DNA of 64,000 nt, from the NCBI GenBank assembly GCA_905221605.1, contig CAJNDS010002102.1, positions 193,501 through 257,500 of the forward strand. The letters are read 5' to 3'. This stretch comes from Symbiodinium natans (taxonomy: Eukaryota; Sar; Dinophyceae; Suessiales; Symbiodiniaceae). A program made the position numbers and the translations under genes. The number at the start of each line of letters is the position of its first letter. The stretch's first letter is position 1. Below, piece after piece: positions 11,230 to 20,973 of this stretch. Below the pieces are notes generated by a model, which ran no database searches, was not told the DNA's origin, and saw only the letters and a list, made by a program, of their open reading frames with translations.

Positions 11230-11375
11230 TACGAAACCCTACACCCTACACCCTACACCCTACACCCTAAACCCTAAACTCTAAACCCTGAACCCTAAAC
11301 CCTAAAACCCTAAACCCTAAACCCTAAACCCTAAACCCTAAACCCCAAACCCCAAACCCTAAACCCTAAACCCAA
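11230..11375 (-). repeat. CCCTACA then CCCTAAA array
   Basis: Four CCCTACA units followed by about 15 CCCTAAA-type units, at the donor side of the exon at 11388. Confidence 0.94.
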
Positions 11376-11387
11376 GCACCTCCTCAC

Positions 11388-11447
11388 TTCGTACTGCTCA
11401 ATGCCCTGCACATGGTCAGCGAAGAGCTTCTGAAGCGCCTTGTCCTC
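11388..11447 (-). CDS. Unassigned exon
   Basis: Acceptor CTCTGCAG|GAGG, donor ACGAA|GTGAGG. Exactly 20 phase-0 codons: EDKALQKLFADHVQGIEQYE. One of the best splice-site pairs in the window. Family unknown. Confidence 0.72.
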
Positions 11448-11457
11448 CTGCAGAGGC

Positions 11458-11555
11458 TCCAGGGTTTAGGGTTTAGGGTTTAGGGTTTAGGGTTTAGGGT
11501 TTAGGGTTTAGGGTTTAGGGTTTTGGGGTTTAGGGTTTGGGGTTTAGGGCTTAGG
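11458..11555 (+). repeat. TTTAGGG array
   Basis: About 13 units adjoining an exon acceptor. Confidence 0.96.
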
Positions 11556-11562
11556 GTTTATC

Positions 11563-11661
11563 CAGATCATGGTTGGGATAGTACCAAAAATGCAAATTCC
11601 TTTGTCTTATTAAGTTTAAGCACCCTTAAAAATGTAAAATGCTGCCCCACGACGACAAAGC
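11563..11661 (+). mobile_element. Family G element
   Basis: TCATGGTTGGGATAGTACCA ... TTAAGTTTAAGCACCCTTAA ... GCTGCCCCACGACGAC. Paired with 30971-31068. Confidence 0.75.
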
Positions 11662-11740
11662 TCTCGGGCTTAGGGTTGAAGGTCGGGAGCAGGGTCTAGG
11701 GCCTTGGGCGGCCCCCACGCTTGAGGGTGAACGAGTTTAG

Positions 11741-11840
11741 GTTGATGCTCCCCCTTATGCTAACAGTCCTTAAGTGGGATAACAATAGGGGGTACCATAA
11801 ACCCTATTAAGGACTGTTAGTATGAGGGGAAACATCCCAG
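11741..11840 (+). mobile_element. Family B MITE
   Basis: GATGCTCCCCCTTATGCTAA and TAGTATGAGGGGAAACATCC ends around an inverted-repeat interior. Confidence 0.85.
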
Positions 11841-12117
11841 AGTTTAGGCTATAACGTTTGGGGGTTTGTAGAGTTTCGGGCTTCGCAGGGTGTAAGGGTT
11901 TCTGGTGTAAGTGGGATCTCGTCTCCTACAGGGTAGGGCTGAGGTTTAGAGTGAACCCAGCGCCTGAAACTTCTGACATCCGAGGGCATCACAGCGTTTC
12001 ATAACCCTATAAGCCTTGGCCCTAAACCCTAAACCATAAGCCTTAATAAACCTCGAAACCCTATAAACCCTACACCCGCCCCCGCATAGGAAGCCAAAAA
12101 CTTGAGAAGGCCCGAGA

Positions 12118-12310
12118 TTGCTATTGTCATGCATAATACGTTACACGGTTGTACATTGTAATATAAAAACATATACATATACATATATATATATGTGCAT
12201 TTATCAATTTGCTTACTTGCTTACACATTATGCACGAGTTGTAAGTATATGCACTTACAAAATTTCACTGTCTGACTATACTTACATCTCTACTATACAT
12301 ATACCAGGCC
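12118..12310 (+). other. AT-rich unique stretch
   Basis: Contains a TA tract and lower GC than the surroundings. No gene or element recognised. Confidence 0.5.
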
Positions 12311-12460
12311 CCTCACTGTCCGGCTTGTCAGGATTTCGGGCTATGCGCTCGAAGCCCTGGATCCGCAAGGATCGGGAGCTCGGAAAGGCCTTGCCCCAAC
12401 CGTTTTAGGGTTTAGGGTTTAGGGTTTAGGGTTTAGGGTTTAGGGTTTAGGGTTCAGGGT

Positions 12461-12763
12461 TCAGGGTTCAGCTACTATGGCCACACCATTTGCTGGTGTG
12501 TTTTCATGCTCTGTGCTCGTCGGGCATTCGCGAAGATCAAACTCCACACCCCTCAGCTCTTCACTGGCTCGCTGCTTGAATGCCTTCATTGCGTTCTCGT
12601 TGTCCGAAAGCAGACAAGCTTTAATCCTACCAGCTTCTCGGATGATGCCAGTCAGCCATGCGACATTTCAGGGATGTGTCCCCTTGTCTGGCAGTGCTGT
12701 AGCCCACGCCTTCTCACATCTCACAACGGGATGTGGAATGACATGTTCCTCTTGGCTGTCAAA
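12461..12763 (-). pseudogene. Ty1/copia-type integrase core relic
   Basis: The frame includes VVRCEKAWATALPDKGTHP, an in-frame stop (12670-12668), then NVAWLTGIIREAGRIKACLL, SDNENAMKAFKQRASEELRG and SPTxxENTPANG-like text. The L-L-S-D-N-E block is the second catalytic Asp region of copia-like integrases (LKSDNEPA-type). The Glu expected after the NG motif is not present. The stop and missing Glu mark it as non-functional unless the stop is intronic. The plus-strand ORFs over it are shadows. Confidence 0.75.
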
Positions 12764-12849
12764 AACCCTACACCCCAAACCCTTTAGGGGACCCTTGGCC
12801 ACTGCTGTGGATCACGACAAAGTGACAAGAAACCTCAAACTCTGGGTCC

Positions 12850-13110
12850 CTTAACCCCCAACCCCAAACCCTAGACCCTAAACCCTAAACCCGAAACCCC
12901 AAAGCTCAAGCCCTAAACTCCGAAGCCTAGGCCCTAAACCCTAAACCCCAAACCCCAAAACCCTAAACCCTAAACCCCAAACCCCAATCCCTAAACCCCA
13001 AACCCCAACGCCTAACCCCAAACCCTAAACCCTACACCCGAAACCCTCAACCCTAAACCCCAAACCCCAAACCCTAAACCCTAAACCCTCAACCCTAAAC
13101 CCTAAACCCC
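12850..13110 (-). repeat. Degenerate CCCTAAA / CCCCAAA array
   Basis: Mixed units, no gene. Confidence 0.93.
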
Positions 13111-13407
13111 GGGCCTTTGGCAATCGGGTCTCCAAGAGCTCCAAGAGCGCAAACTCCCGGTGCAAGGAAGATCGGATCCTTGTTGGCTTCTTTGGGGTCT
13201 AGGGTTTGGGGTTTAGGGTTTAGGGTTTAGGGGCTTGAGATTTGGGATTTAGGGGTTTGGGATTTGGGATTTGGGGTTTAGGGGTATGGGGTTTGGGGTT
13301 TAGGGATAGGGTTTGGAGGTGCTTAGGATTTGGGCCTGAGGGTTCAGCCTCAGGGCCAGGGAGGGTGGAGGCTGGTGGGGTGTTGAATTCGAGCTAGTGC
13401 TTGTCTA

Positions 13408-13515
13408 CACCCAAGAGTACCCTCGGAATAACAAGGGGCCCCTTTCTTCTTTAAAGGGGCTGATTAGCAAACCGAACCCTGACAAGGTGGCATTCTGGCC
13501 GACTCTGGCTCCTAG
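13408..13515 (+). mobile_element. Family D MITE-like element
   Basis: CACCCAAGAGTACCCTCGGA, AACAAGGGGCCCCTTTCTTC, TTTAAAGGGGCTGATTAGCA, ACCGAACCCTGA. Internal inverted repeats. Confidence 0.7.
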
Positions 13516-13540
13516 GTACCGGGGCTTTGAAGCTCAGGGG

Positions 13541-13614
13541 GAACCCTAAACCCTAAACCCTAAACCCTAAACCCTAAACCCTAAACCCTAAACCCTAAAC
13601 CCTAAACCCTAAAC
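13541..13614 (-). repeat. CCCTAAA array at exon donor
   Basis: Ten perfect units starting directly at the donor of the exon at 13615 (minus-strand sense). Confidence 0.97.
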
Positions 13615-13673
13615 CCCATTCTTGTAACGAAGCAGCTTCTCGAGCCGGCCCCATAGGGACACCACGGCGTAGC
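13615..13673 (-). CDS. Unassigned exon
   Basis: Acceptor TTGGGCAG|GCTACG, donor ATGGG|GTTTAGGG. Open frame YAVVSLWGRLEKLLRYKN. Clean C|exon|G arrangement. Confidence 0.68.
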
Positions 13674-13686
13674 CTGCCCAAGCATG

Positions 13687-13780
13687 ATTAGGGTTTAGGG
13701 TTTAGGGTTTAGGATTTAGGATTTAGGGTTTAGGGTTTAGGATTTAGGGTTTGGGGTTTAGGGTTTAGGGTTTAGGGGTT
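13687..13780 (+). repeat. TTTAGGG array with TTTAGGA units
   Basis: About 13 mixed units. Confidence 0.92.
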
Positions 13781-14047
13781 AAAGGCTTCGCGTGAAGATA
13801 CCGGTATGGAGGGTAGTCGCGTCAGGGTCAGGGAGAAGTAGCCCTATAAACCCCTACACCCCAAACCCCCAAACCCAAGTTTTCCGATTTTTCTGGGGCC
13901 TTGGAACGAAGAACCTCAATCATGCTGACACCCCCCAGACCCTAAACCCTAAATCCTAAACCCTCCCTAAACCCTGAACCCTACAGCCTCCACGCACCCA
14001 CCCCCCGGCCCCAAAAATAAACCCTCAGCCCCATATCCTCAGCACAT

Positions 14048-14150
14048 CTGAACCCTAAACCCTAAACCCTAGACCCTAAACCCTAAACCCTAACCCCTAA
14101 CCCCTAAACCCTAAACCCTAAACCCTAAACCCTAAACCCCAAACCCTAAA
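14048..14150 (-). repeat. CCCTAAA array
   Basis: About 14 units, slightly degenerate. Confidence 0.94.
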
Positions 14151-14383
14151 CCTAACGTCCACCCCCTTGGTTCCTGCTGAAACGAAGTAGAGCCCTAAAC
14201 CCAAAAAACCGAAGCCCTAAAGCTCCAACGCCCGAAATCTCAAATTTGTGTAGTAGGGTTTAGGGTTATAGGGTTTAGGGATGGTTTGGGTTCAGGGTTT
14301 AAGGGTCAAGGGTGTAGGGTTTAGGGCTTGGGGTTTAGGGTTTAAGGTTTAGGGTTTAGGGCTTAGGGCTTAGGGTTTAGGGC

Positions 14384-14450
14384 AAGCTCCGCTGCTTGTC
14401 GGGCGGCCTGCCAGCGCAGCGTACAGCAGCGCGACCACCGGGGCGAAGAC
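14384..14450 (-). CDS. Unassigned membrane-segment exon
   Basis: Acceptor CTGCGCAG|GTCTTC, open frame VFAPVVALLYAALAGRPTSS. Hydrophobic helix likely. A GC donor is possible near the end. Confidence 0.58.
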
Positions 14451-15169
14451 CTGCGCAGGCGTTCCGCTGAGCTCGCAATGCGACCTATGGTCACTTCTCT
14501 AAGGTTTAGGGTTTATAGGGTTTAGGGTTTAGGGTTTAGAGTTTAGGGCTTAGGGTTTAGGGTTTAGGGCTTAGGGTTTAGGGTTTAGGGCTTAAACTTT
14601 GGGTTTAGGGTTTAGGGCTACTATTTTGAGGCGGCCCCTAAATATTCAGGGCACCAAAAAAGGGGACCGTAAATAAGAGAACCCACCATAAACTAACTAC
14701 AAGACTTGTACTCATACTAACACTCGGACAAAGACAAAGACTAGTACTAACACGAATACTGAGACTCATACTAATCTCATACTAATACTGGAAAAGTATT
14801 CGAAGAATGAAAGCAAGAAAGGGCACAGAATTAGAAGTGATAACGACATGAATACGAAGAATACGATAAACCCTAAACCTAAAACCCTAAACCCTAAAAC
14901 CTAAACCCTAGAAAAACCCGTTAGAAGGTTCTAGGGTGATGAGGGGCTCTTCGGGGTTTCTAGGGTGAACCTCGAGTCCGAGGGGCTCCGAAGTACCTCA
15001 GCCCTCATTAAAGCCGAAAAGTTTAGGGCTTAGGGGTTTAAGGGTTCAGAGGTTTAGGGTTTAGGGTCTAGGGGTTTAGGGTTTGGGGTTAAGGGGTTTA
15101 GGGGTTTAGAGGTTTAAGGATTCAGGGAGTAGGGTTTAGGGTTTAGGGTTTACCCCAAACACAGAATTC

Positions 15170-15268
15170 TCATGGTCGAGGCACCGTAGAGACGATGAGC
15201 GCGAGCTCGGCTGTGGGTTGAAACAGCCGCCCAATGGTTGCGCACCACCAGGGAAAGACAGCGTACCC
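15170..15268 (-). CDS. Unassigned hydrophobic exon
   Basis: Possible acceptor GTCAG|GGTACG. Open frame GYAVFPWWCATIGRLFQPTA then ELALIVSTVPRP and TGA (15172-15170). May contain membrane segments. It also lies directly downstream of the RNase H piece on the same strand. Confidence 0.55.
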   Translation of the reverse strand, partial: GYAVFPWWCATIGRLFQPTAELALIVSTVPRP

Positions 15269-15298
15269 TGACGGTTTCGGATGCAGGGTCTTCGGTCT

Positions 15299-15460
15299 TA
15301 GGGTCTGAGGGTCCTAAGGTCTTGGGGTCTTAGGGTCCGAGGGTCTGAGGGTCTGAAGGTCTTGGGGTCTGAGGGTCTGAAGGTCTTTAGGGTCTTAAGG
15401 TCTTAGGGTCTTAGGGTCTTAGGGTCTGAGGGTCTTAGGGTGTGAGGGTCTTAGGTTGAG
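15299..15460 (+). repeat. GGGTCTTA / GGGTCTGA array
   Basis: About 20 eight-base units. Confidence 0.92.
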
Positions 15461-15646
15461 GGATGACTCAACCCTAACCTTTAGGGCTCAAACCCTGAAA
15501 CACTAGAATACTCTTCGAGGTTTCAAGGCTAGGGGGGTAGGACGGGGGGTTAGGGTTTAGGATTGAGGGTTTAGGGCTAAGAGTGCGCTTTATGGCCTTT
15601 AGGGAGTGGGGTTACGTAGGGTTTTAGGGCTTCGGGATCTTGGGAA

Positions 15647-15818
15647 TTAGGGCTTAGGGCTGGTTAAGAGTGCGAGTTCCAATAGTTCCAATGTCTCCAA
15701 TGTTTCGCCGATGGACGTGCTCGGGAGCTGAGCTTCAGAGAGCACCCAACCCTGTGCGAGACCCTCCCTGGAGAGGCCATCAGCAGGGTTGGAGTCGCCA
15801 TTGATCCACTCAATCCAC
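15647..15818 (-). pseudogene. Retroelement RNase H, downstream exon
   Basis: Open frame WIEWINGDSNPADGLSREGL then AQGWVLSEAQLPSTS, stop at 15649-15647. W-x-E-W-I...NPADGLSR is the C-terminal RNase H motif of many retroelement polyproteins. Confidence 0.85.
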
Positions 15819-15920
15819 CTTAGGGTTTAGGGTTTAGGGTTTAGGGTTTAGGGTTTAGGGTTTAGGGTTTAGGGTTTAAGGTTTAGGGTTTAGGGTTTAG
15901 GGTTTAGGCTTTAGGGTTAC
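15819..15920 (-). other. 102-bp GT-AG intron made of telomeric repeat
   Basis: In minus sense it starts GTAACCCTAAAGCC and ends CCCTAAG, and is otherwise about 13 CCCTAAA units. Removing it joins AG to G TGG and gives RARWIEWINGDSNPADGLSR, the continuous retroelement RNase H sequence. Confidence 0.8.
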
Positions 15921-16082
15921 CTCGCCCGAAGATTCATGAGGAGGACCGAGGAAAGCTGGACAATGTCGTGGACGTCCCTGGAGCTGCTGCTGCCCCGGAT
16001 CACAGCAGCGGCGGCCGCGTCATTGTCGATGAACCACATGACGTCCTGACCACGAAAGAGCTCTGGCTGATAAAAGTAGGAA
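15921..16082 (-). pseudogene. Retroelement reverse transcriptase/RNase H region, upstream exon
   Basis: Open frame SYFYQPELFRGQDVMWFIDN then DAAAAAVIRG and ...LLMNLRAR. The DVxWFIDN..AA...IRG block is typical of RNase H regions of retroelement polyproteins, with the Asp of FIDN a likely metal ligand. It ends at donor GCGAG|GTAACCC and joins in frame to 15818-15647 after removal of a telomeric intron. A plus-strand ORF over this piece is a shadow. Confidence 0.8.
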
Positions 16083-16186
16083 CCAGAAGAGAAAAAAAAG
16101 CCTCCGCAGCAAAGATTCGCGTCTCCCGCGTTTCACAAGAGGCCGGCCACTGAGGTGTCACAGAGAGGGACAACGGGTAAGCATAT

Positions 16187-16306
16187 GAGGGGCTTGAATA
16201 ACTAGACTAGGTTTTTTTTTTTTTTTGGGGGGGGGGGGGTTGTTGTAGTATAGTTACAAAGGGGCCATAAGAGGAATACTATTCGTCATTATCCCGACCC
16301 CTATAT
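16187..16306 (+). mobile_element. Family C MITE-like element with 16-bp flanking direct repeat
   Basis: Starts GAGGGGCTTGAATAACTAGA, has T14/G12 core and GTTGTAGTATAGTTAC, ends TATCCCGACCCCTATATG. AAGCATATGAGGGGCT is present at 16179-16194 and 16308-16323, like a duplication around the element. Confidence 0.82.
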
Positions 16307-16747
16307 GAAGCATATGAGGGGCTGCATCGCTCTGCATAGCTGGGCTTGCTACATCTGTCATTGGTTGGAGGGCTTTTCAACCCTAGAGGGAACTCCAAAC
16401 CTTAAACTCTGACCACTAAACCCCAAACCCTAAACCCGAAACCCTAAACCCATGACTCAGACCTTCCCTCAACCCCGAAACTCCCTGAACCCCAAATCCC
16501 AAATCAAAAACCAAGAATCTGAGCCAGCGCGCTCCCTTCCAACCCCCTCCCAGGGGTACCTCTGGAAGTCATTGAAGAGGCATGCAGCCCGCCTTCCCTA
16601 TGGTTCAGGGTTTAAGGTTCCCTAAACCCCTAAACCCTAAACCCTGAACCCTGAGCCCCTTCACCCTAAACCCTCAACCCTCAACCCTAAACCCTCAACC
16701 CTAAACCCCAAACCCTAAACCCTAAACCCCAAAAGCCCCTACAGCCA

Positions 16748-16828
16748 GCCCAGGAGAGCCTACTCCGGCCACTATGGGCAGGCGAAACCAGAAGGACCAA
16801 ATCCAGGGGGCATCCATGCCTCAGCTGA
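16748..16828. CDS. Exon-like piece, strand ambiguous
   Basis: Minus: GCTGAG|GCATGG with HGCPLDLVLLVSPAHSGRSR. Plus: CCTACAG|CCAGC with PATMGRRNQKDQIQGASMPQ. Between C and G arrays. Confidence 0.4.
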
Positions 16829-16832
16829 GCAG

Positions 16833-17027
16833 GGTTTAGGGTTTAGGGTTCAGGGTTCAGGGTTTAGGGTTTGGGGTTTAGGGTTTAGGGCTTAGGGTTT
16901 AGGATTTAGGGTTTAGGGTTTAGGGTTTAGGGTTTAGGGTTTAGGGTTTAGGGTTTAGGGTTTAGGGTTTAGGGTTTAGGGTTTAGGGTTTAGGGTTTAG
17001 GGTTTAGGGTTTAGGTTTAGGGTTTAG
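16833..17027 (+). repeat. TTTAGGG array
   Basis: About 27 units. Confidence 0.97.
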
Positions 17028-17130
17028 GGCCAAGAGTATCCTAGGAATAGAAAGGGTTGGATTACAGGGGCCGATAAGGGAAACTAAACCCTAAAGAGGG
17101 GGAACAAGGGCCTACTCTGGGCCCTAGATG
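17028..17130 (+). mobile_element. Family D element
   Basis: CCAAGAGTATCCTAGGAATA start, AAACTAAACCCTAAAGAGGG and GCCTACTCTGGGCCCTAG end. Confidence 0.6.
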
Positions 17131-17199
17131 AGGTGTAAGAGGGCAGTGACCTGGAAAGATCCTGGTTTGGGTGCTAACCAGGGGTTCAGGGTCTAGGGC

Positions 17200-18840
17200 T
17201 CCCGGGGTTCAGGTATTCAGAGCTTGGGGGTTTAGGGTTTAGGGTTTAGGGTTTAGGGTTTAGGGTTTAGGGTTTAGGGTTGAGGGATTCAGAGTTAAGG
17301 GGTTTTCGGATTTCGGGCTAAGGTGCAGCTGGAGACCGTAGTGCGTATATCGATACGCCCATCCAAGGCCGCCCAAACACGAGCCCAAACCCGAGCCAAA
17401 ACTTTGGTAAAGGCCTTAAACCCTAAGCCCTAAACCCTAAACCCAGACCAAAGACCTAAGCCCCAGGCAGTTTTTGAGTGCTTAAAGTACCCGCCCCAAT
17501 TCTCCGAGGCTCTTTGACGCCAAAAAGTACCCGGAGCCCTCCCTTCCCAGCCTGCATGCAAGCCTCTGCAGACCCCCTAAGCCCCAAACCCTAAACCCTA
17601 AACCCTAAACCGCAAACCCTCCAGAACCTTGAGGATTTAGGGTTTAAGGGAGTTTGGGGTTTAGGATTTAGGGTTTAGGGAGGGTTTAGGTTTTGGGTGT
17701 GGGGTGGGGGTTTGGGGTTTGGGGCTTAGGGTTTAGTAGGGTTTATTCCGACGAGCAAACAAACATGACCTAACCCTCCCCCGCTCGGGTGCTCTTGGGA
17801 AGGTTCATCGGTTAGCTATAGGTAGGATTCTCATTACAAGCACCCCCGCCAAGCAAGGTTGTAGCTGCGCTACTCCTGGCCCCGCTTAGAACTAACCCCA
17901 GACCCCAAACCCCGAATCCCAAACCCCAAACCCCCAAACCCCCAAACCCCAACCCCTAAACCTCCAGGAATAACCCCCCAGCCAGGTCGCTCTTAGGATG
18001 CTTCACAATGAACTGCAGCGGGACACCTCGTAGGCCGCGAAAAAGGGCGGTAACTTCGAGGAAGCTACGGGTTGTTCTACTAGGGTCTAGGGTTTAGGGC
18101 TTAGGGTTTAGGGTTTAGAGATTAGGGTTTAGGGTTGCTGCTAGTCAGTGTTAGGGCTTAAAACCCCAAATCCCAATTAGACCCTAAGCCCTGGACCCTA
18201 AACCTGAAAGCCTATATTCCAAAATCCCCAAAACCTAAAACCCCGAGCAAAGCGTTCCAAACGGTCACCGATCCCTTGATCATCGAACTGGATATACTAC
18301 TATGTGCTTAAGAACCCCGAAAAACAAAAAGAAATAGTCCATGTCCTGCGCTGACCCTAAACCCAAAACCCTAAACCCCAAACCCCAAACCTTAAACACC
18401 CAACCCTAAACCTTAAACCCTAAACCCTAAACCCTAAACCTTAAACCTTGAACCCAACCCCAATCCAGTGCGGTGCATGTGGAAGCTCTATGGACTTCGT
18501 AAGTCTACATAGTACCCCCTAGAAACCCTATCACAAGTCCCCATAACCCCACCTTACTTGCCCTTCTTGCTTAGCCAGAAAGGCTTCCAAGTAAACCTAT
18601 AAGGGGTCCACTTTATACCCTTCAAGCCACCCCAAACCCTAAACCCTAAACCCTAAAGCCTAAAGCCTAAACCCCAAACCCTAAACCCTAAAACCCAGAG
18701 GCTGCGGTTTCCCGAGGTCCTTTAGCCCTGGGCTCAGAACCCTTAAGCCCCAAAACCTACACCCCTAAGCCCTGAAACCTTACAACGTAAACCCTAAACC
18801 CTAAACCCTACACCCTAAACCCGGAACCCTGAACTCAGAT
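17200..18840 (+). other. Mixed degenerate repeat and unique sequence, no gene supported
   Basis: Short G and C arrays (for example TTTAGGG at 17227-17283, CCCTAAA at 18415-18445) alternate with unique pieces of 60-150 bp. None gives a convincing exon. Confidence 0.6.
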
Positions 18841-18857
18841 CTGTCCCCCCCCCCCGC

Positions 18858-18920
18858 CTAGCAGGACGATGGTGACGAAGCGCGCCACGAACCAGGCCAC
18901 CGCGTCCTCCATCCCATCCT
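18858..18920 (-). CDS. Unassigned membrane-segment exon
   Basis: Open frame MEDAVAWFVARFVTIVLL ending at a GC donor CTAG|GCGGGG. Hydrophobic enough for one membrane helix. Confidence 0.58.
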   Translation of the reverse strand, partial: RMGWRTRWPGSWRASSPSSC

Positions 18921-18939
18921 AAACCCTAAACCCCATAAA

Positions 18940-19015
18940 CCCCAAACCCTAAGACCTGAACCCTGAACCCTAAACCCTAAACCCTAAACCCTAAACCCTA
19001 AACCCTAAACCCTAT
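18940..19015 (-). repeat. CCCTAAA array
   Basis: Eight clean units after degenerate ones. Confidence 0.95.
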
Positions 19016-19142
19016 GTCTGAACCCTAGACCCGCAATCCTGAACCCCAAGACCTGGAACGCTGAACCATAAAGCCCTTAAGCCCTGAACCCGCAATCCTG
19101 AACCTTACGACCCTGAAATCTGAAACAAAAACTACTGTTTGC

Positions 19143-19361
19143 TTAAGAACCCAGCAAAAAGAAAAGATAACAATCCAGGTTTTCAGGAAGAACATGTGTC
19201 TCCCGTACTTTGGGAGGTTCTTTAGCAAATTGTAGTTTTCCGCTTGAACCTGACCCCTTGCGTGCAGGAAGTGCGGGCAGTTCTTCGCAAGCGGAGATTG
19301 TAAACGGAACCTCTGCACATGGGAGTTGTTCCAATCTAGGCTTTTGGGCTTCAGGCTTCAA
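19143..19361. other. Coding-like unique piece, frame undecided
   Basis: Open in two minus frames (VPFTISACEELPALPARKGS; LAKNCPHFLHARGQVQAENY) and in one plus frame with a CCCH-like CRKCGQFFASGDCKRNLC. I cannot choose between them. Confidence 0.3.
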
Positions 19362-19405
19362 GGAATTCGCGGGAACATTTTTGTTTGGACTCGTCTTCTA
19401 CCTTT

Positions 19406-19500
19406 CTAGACCCAAGAGTAGTCTAGGAATACAAAGGGTGCCCTTTTTGCTTTAAATGGGCTTATACAAGCAACACATAGCAAAAAAGGGTTAAGTTACC
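19406..19500 (+). mobile_element. Family D element
   Basis: GACCCAAGAGTAGTCTAGGA, AAAGGGTGCCCTTTTTGCTT and AAATGGGCTTAT match the 13.4 kb copy. Confidence 0.7.
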
Positions 19501-19520
19501 TCTGGGCTACCTGGTCTTAC

Positions 19521-19644
19521 AGGGGCCTGAATAAGGGTTAGGTTTAGTGTTTCGGGTTTTAGGGTCTTGGGGGCTAGTATAGTAGAATGATATAGGAACC
19601 ATAAGTCTAAGTGAATATTGTTAGCCCTTCTTCCGACCCCTATG
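19521..19644 (+). mobile_element. Family C element containing telomere-like sequence
   Basis: AGGGGCCTGAATAAGG start and TTCCGACCCCTATGA end. Between them the poly-T/G core is replaced by GTTTAGTGTTTCGGGTTTTAGGG. Confidence 0.65.
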
Positions 19645-19745
19645 ATACTACATAAACCTATTCCCAAGGTCTGCAATTGAAATGTTCTTAACCCGAAGCA
19701 AAGCCCTGAAACCCTAAACCCTAACCCCCAAATCTAAATGCCCGC

Positions 19746-19797
19746 CCAGCATCCAGAACAACCAATGGCGGAATGCGCTGAGAGTGGCCTCCAGGGC
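19746..19797 (-). CDS. Unassigned hydrophobic exon
   Basis: Possible acceptor CCTGGAG|GCCACT, possible GC donor GCTGG|GCGGGC. Open frame FALEATLSAFRHWLFWMLG. Could be a membrane segment; see also 18858-18920, 15170-15268 and 14384-14450. Confidence 0.55.
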
Positions 19798-19804
19798 AAA
19801 TAAA

Positions 19805-19876
19805 CGGGTTTAGGGTTCAGGGTTTAGGGTTTAGGGTTTAGGGTTTAGGGTTTAGGGTTTAGGGTTTAGGGTTTCA
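19805..19876 (+). repeat. TTTAGGG array
   Basis: About ten units. Confidence 0.95.
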
Positions 19877-20652
19877 GAAAAAAGTTTAAGGTTTAGGGCT
19901 TACGAAAAATGGACACACTTTGCCAGCAAATCCCAGGGATTGAGGTTTAGGGTTTGGAATAGCCCGGAGGGCGTAGTGACAAAACCCGAACTGAGCCTCA
20001 TTGGAGAGAAGGCTCATGATCCGATGCTCAAGCCCCCAGGAGGTAACGGGATTCTTGTGGTAGTGCTTTGCGCAGACGGAGGGTTCGCTTTAGTTGCCGA
20101 AGGGTGGCCCGAAAACATCACTTTTAGCGTCTTGTGGTCTAGGAAATCCTAGCCCTAAACCCTAGCCCTAAACCCTAAACCCTAAGCCCTAAACTCTATA
20201 CCCTAAACCGCACTTTTTGGGGATTCATGGGGTGGGAGGGTCTTGGGCTCAGGTCTGGGAACTGGGGGCTAGCAAAACCAAGGGACTCTACGTGGGGTTC
20301 AGTGTCTAGGGTTTAAGGAAAATAGGGTTCCAAAACCCAAAACCCTTGTGTGGGTACCCAAAACTAGAATGGGTGAAACCAGCCAACCCAAAAGGCGCCA
20401 CAAACTTGCGTAAAACCCAGGATTTCGGGTTTTACTTTAGGTTTTCGGGTTGAGGGTTTCGGGTTGAGGGGCTTACGAACCCCCCCAAAAAAAAGACAAA
20501 TGTCCGTCCTTATACGGGCATTGTAGGGATTGCTGTCGTTTATCTTCTGGTGCTTGTAAGCACCTAGTAGCTAGTGGTAAGTTGTGGTTCCCTCCTAAGC
20601 CTTGCATATCCAAACCAAGGGCGCCAACAGTTGGGAAAGCTGCCCTTGCGGT

Positions 20653-20973
20653 TTAGGGTTTAGGGGGTTTAGGGGGTTTAGGGGGTTTAGGGGGTTTAGG
20701 GGGTTTAGGGGGTTTAGGGGGTTTAGGGGGTTTAGGGGGTTTAGGGGGTTTAGGGGGTTTAGGGGGTTTAGGGGGTTTAGGGGGTTTAGGGGGGTTAGGG
20801 GGTTTAGGGGGTTTAAGGGGTTTAGGGGGTTCAGGGGGTTTAGGGGGTTTAGGGGGTTTAGGGGGGTTAGGGGGTTTAGGGGGTTTAGGGGGTTTAGGGG
20901 GTTTAGGGGGTTTAGGGGGTTTAGGGGGTTTAGGGGGTTTAGGGGGTTTAGGGGGTTTAGGGTTTAGGGCTTA
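20653..20973 (+). repeat. TTTAGGGGG array flanked by a 20-bp direct repeat
   Basis: About 37 nine-base TTTAGGGGG units. GGGAAAGCTGCCCTTGCGGT occurs at 20633-20652 and again at 20974-20993. Confidence 0.97.

Noticed and set aside
12477-12854. Plus-strand ORFs of 93 and 125 codons
   Set aside because: Shadows of the minus-strand integrase relic.
15968-16153. Plus-strand ORF with DVPGAAAAPDHSS
   Set aside because: The minus strand encodes a recognisable RNase H region over the same bases, so this is a shadow.
19251-19409. CCCH zinc-finger-like plus-strand reading
   Set aside because: The final His is missing and two minus frames are equally open.
20602-20967. 121-codon ORF of repeating FRG units
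   Set aside because: It is the translation of TTTAGGGGG repeat. A unit length divisible by three keeps it open, with no gene signal.
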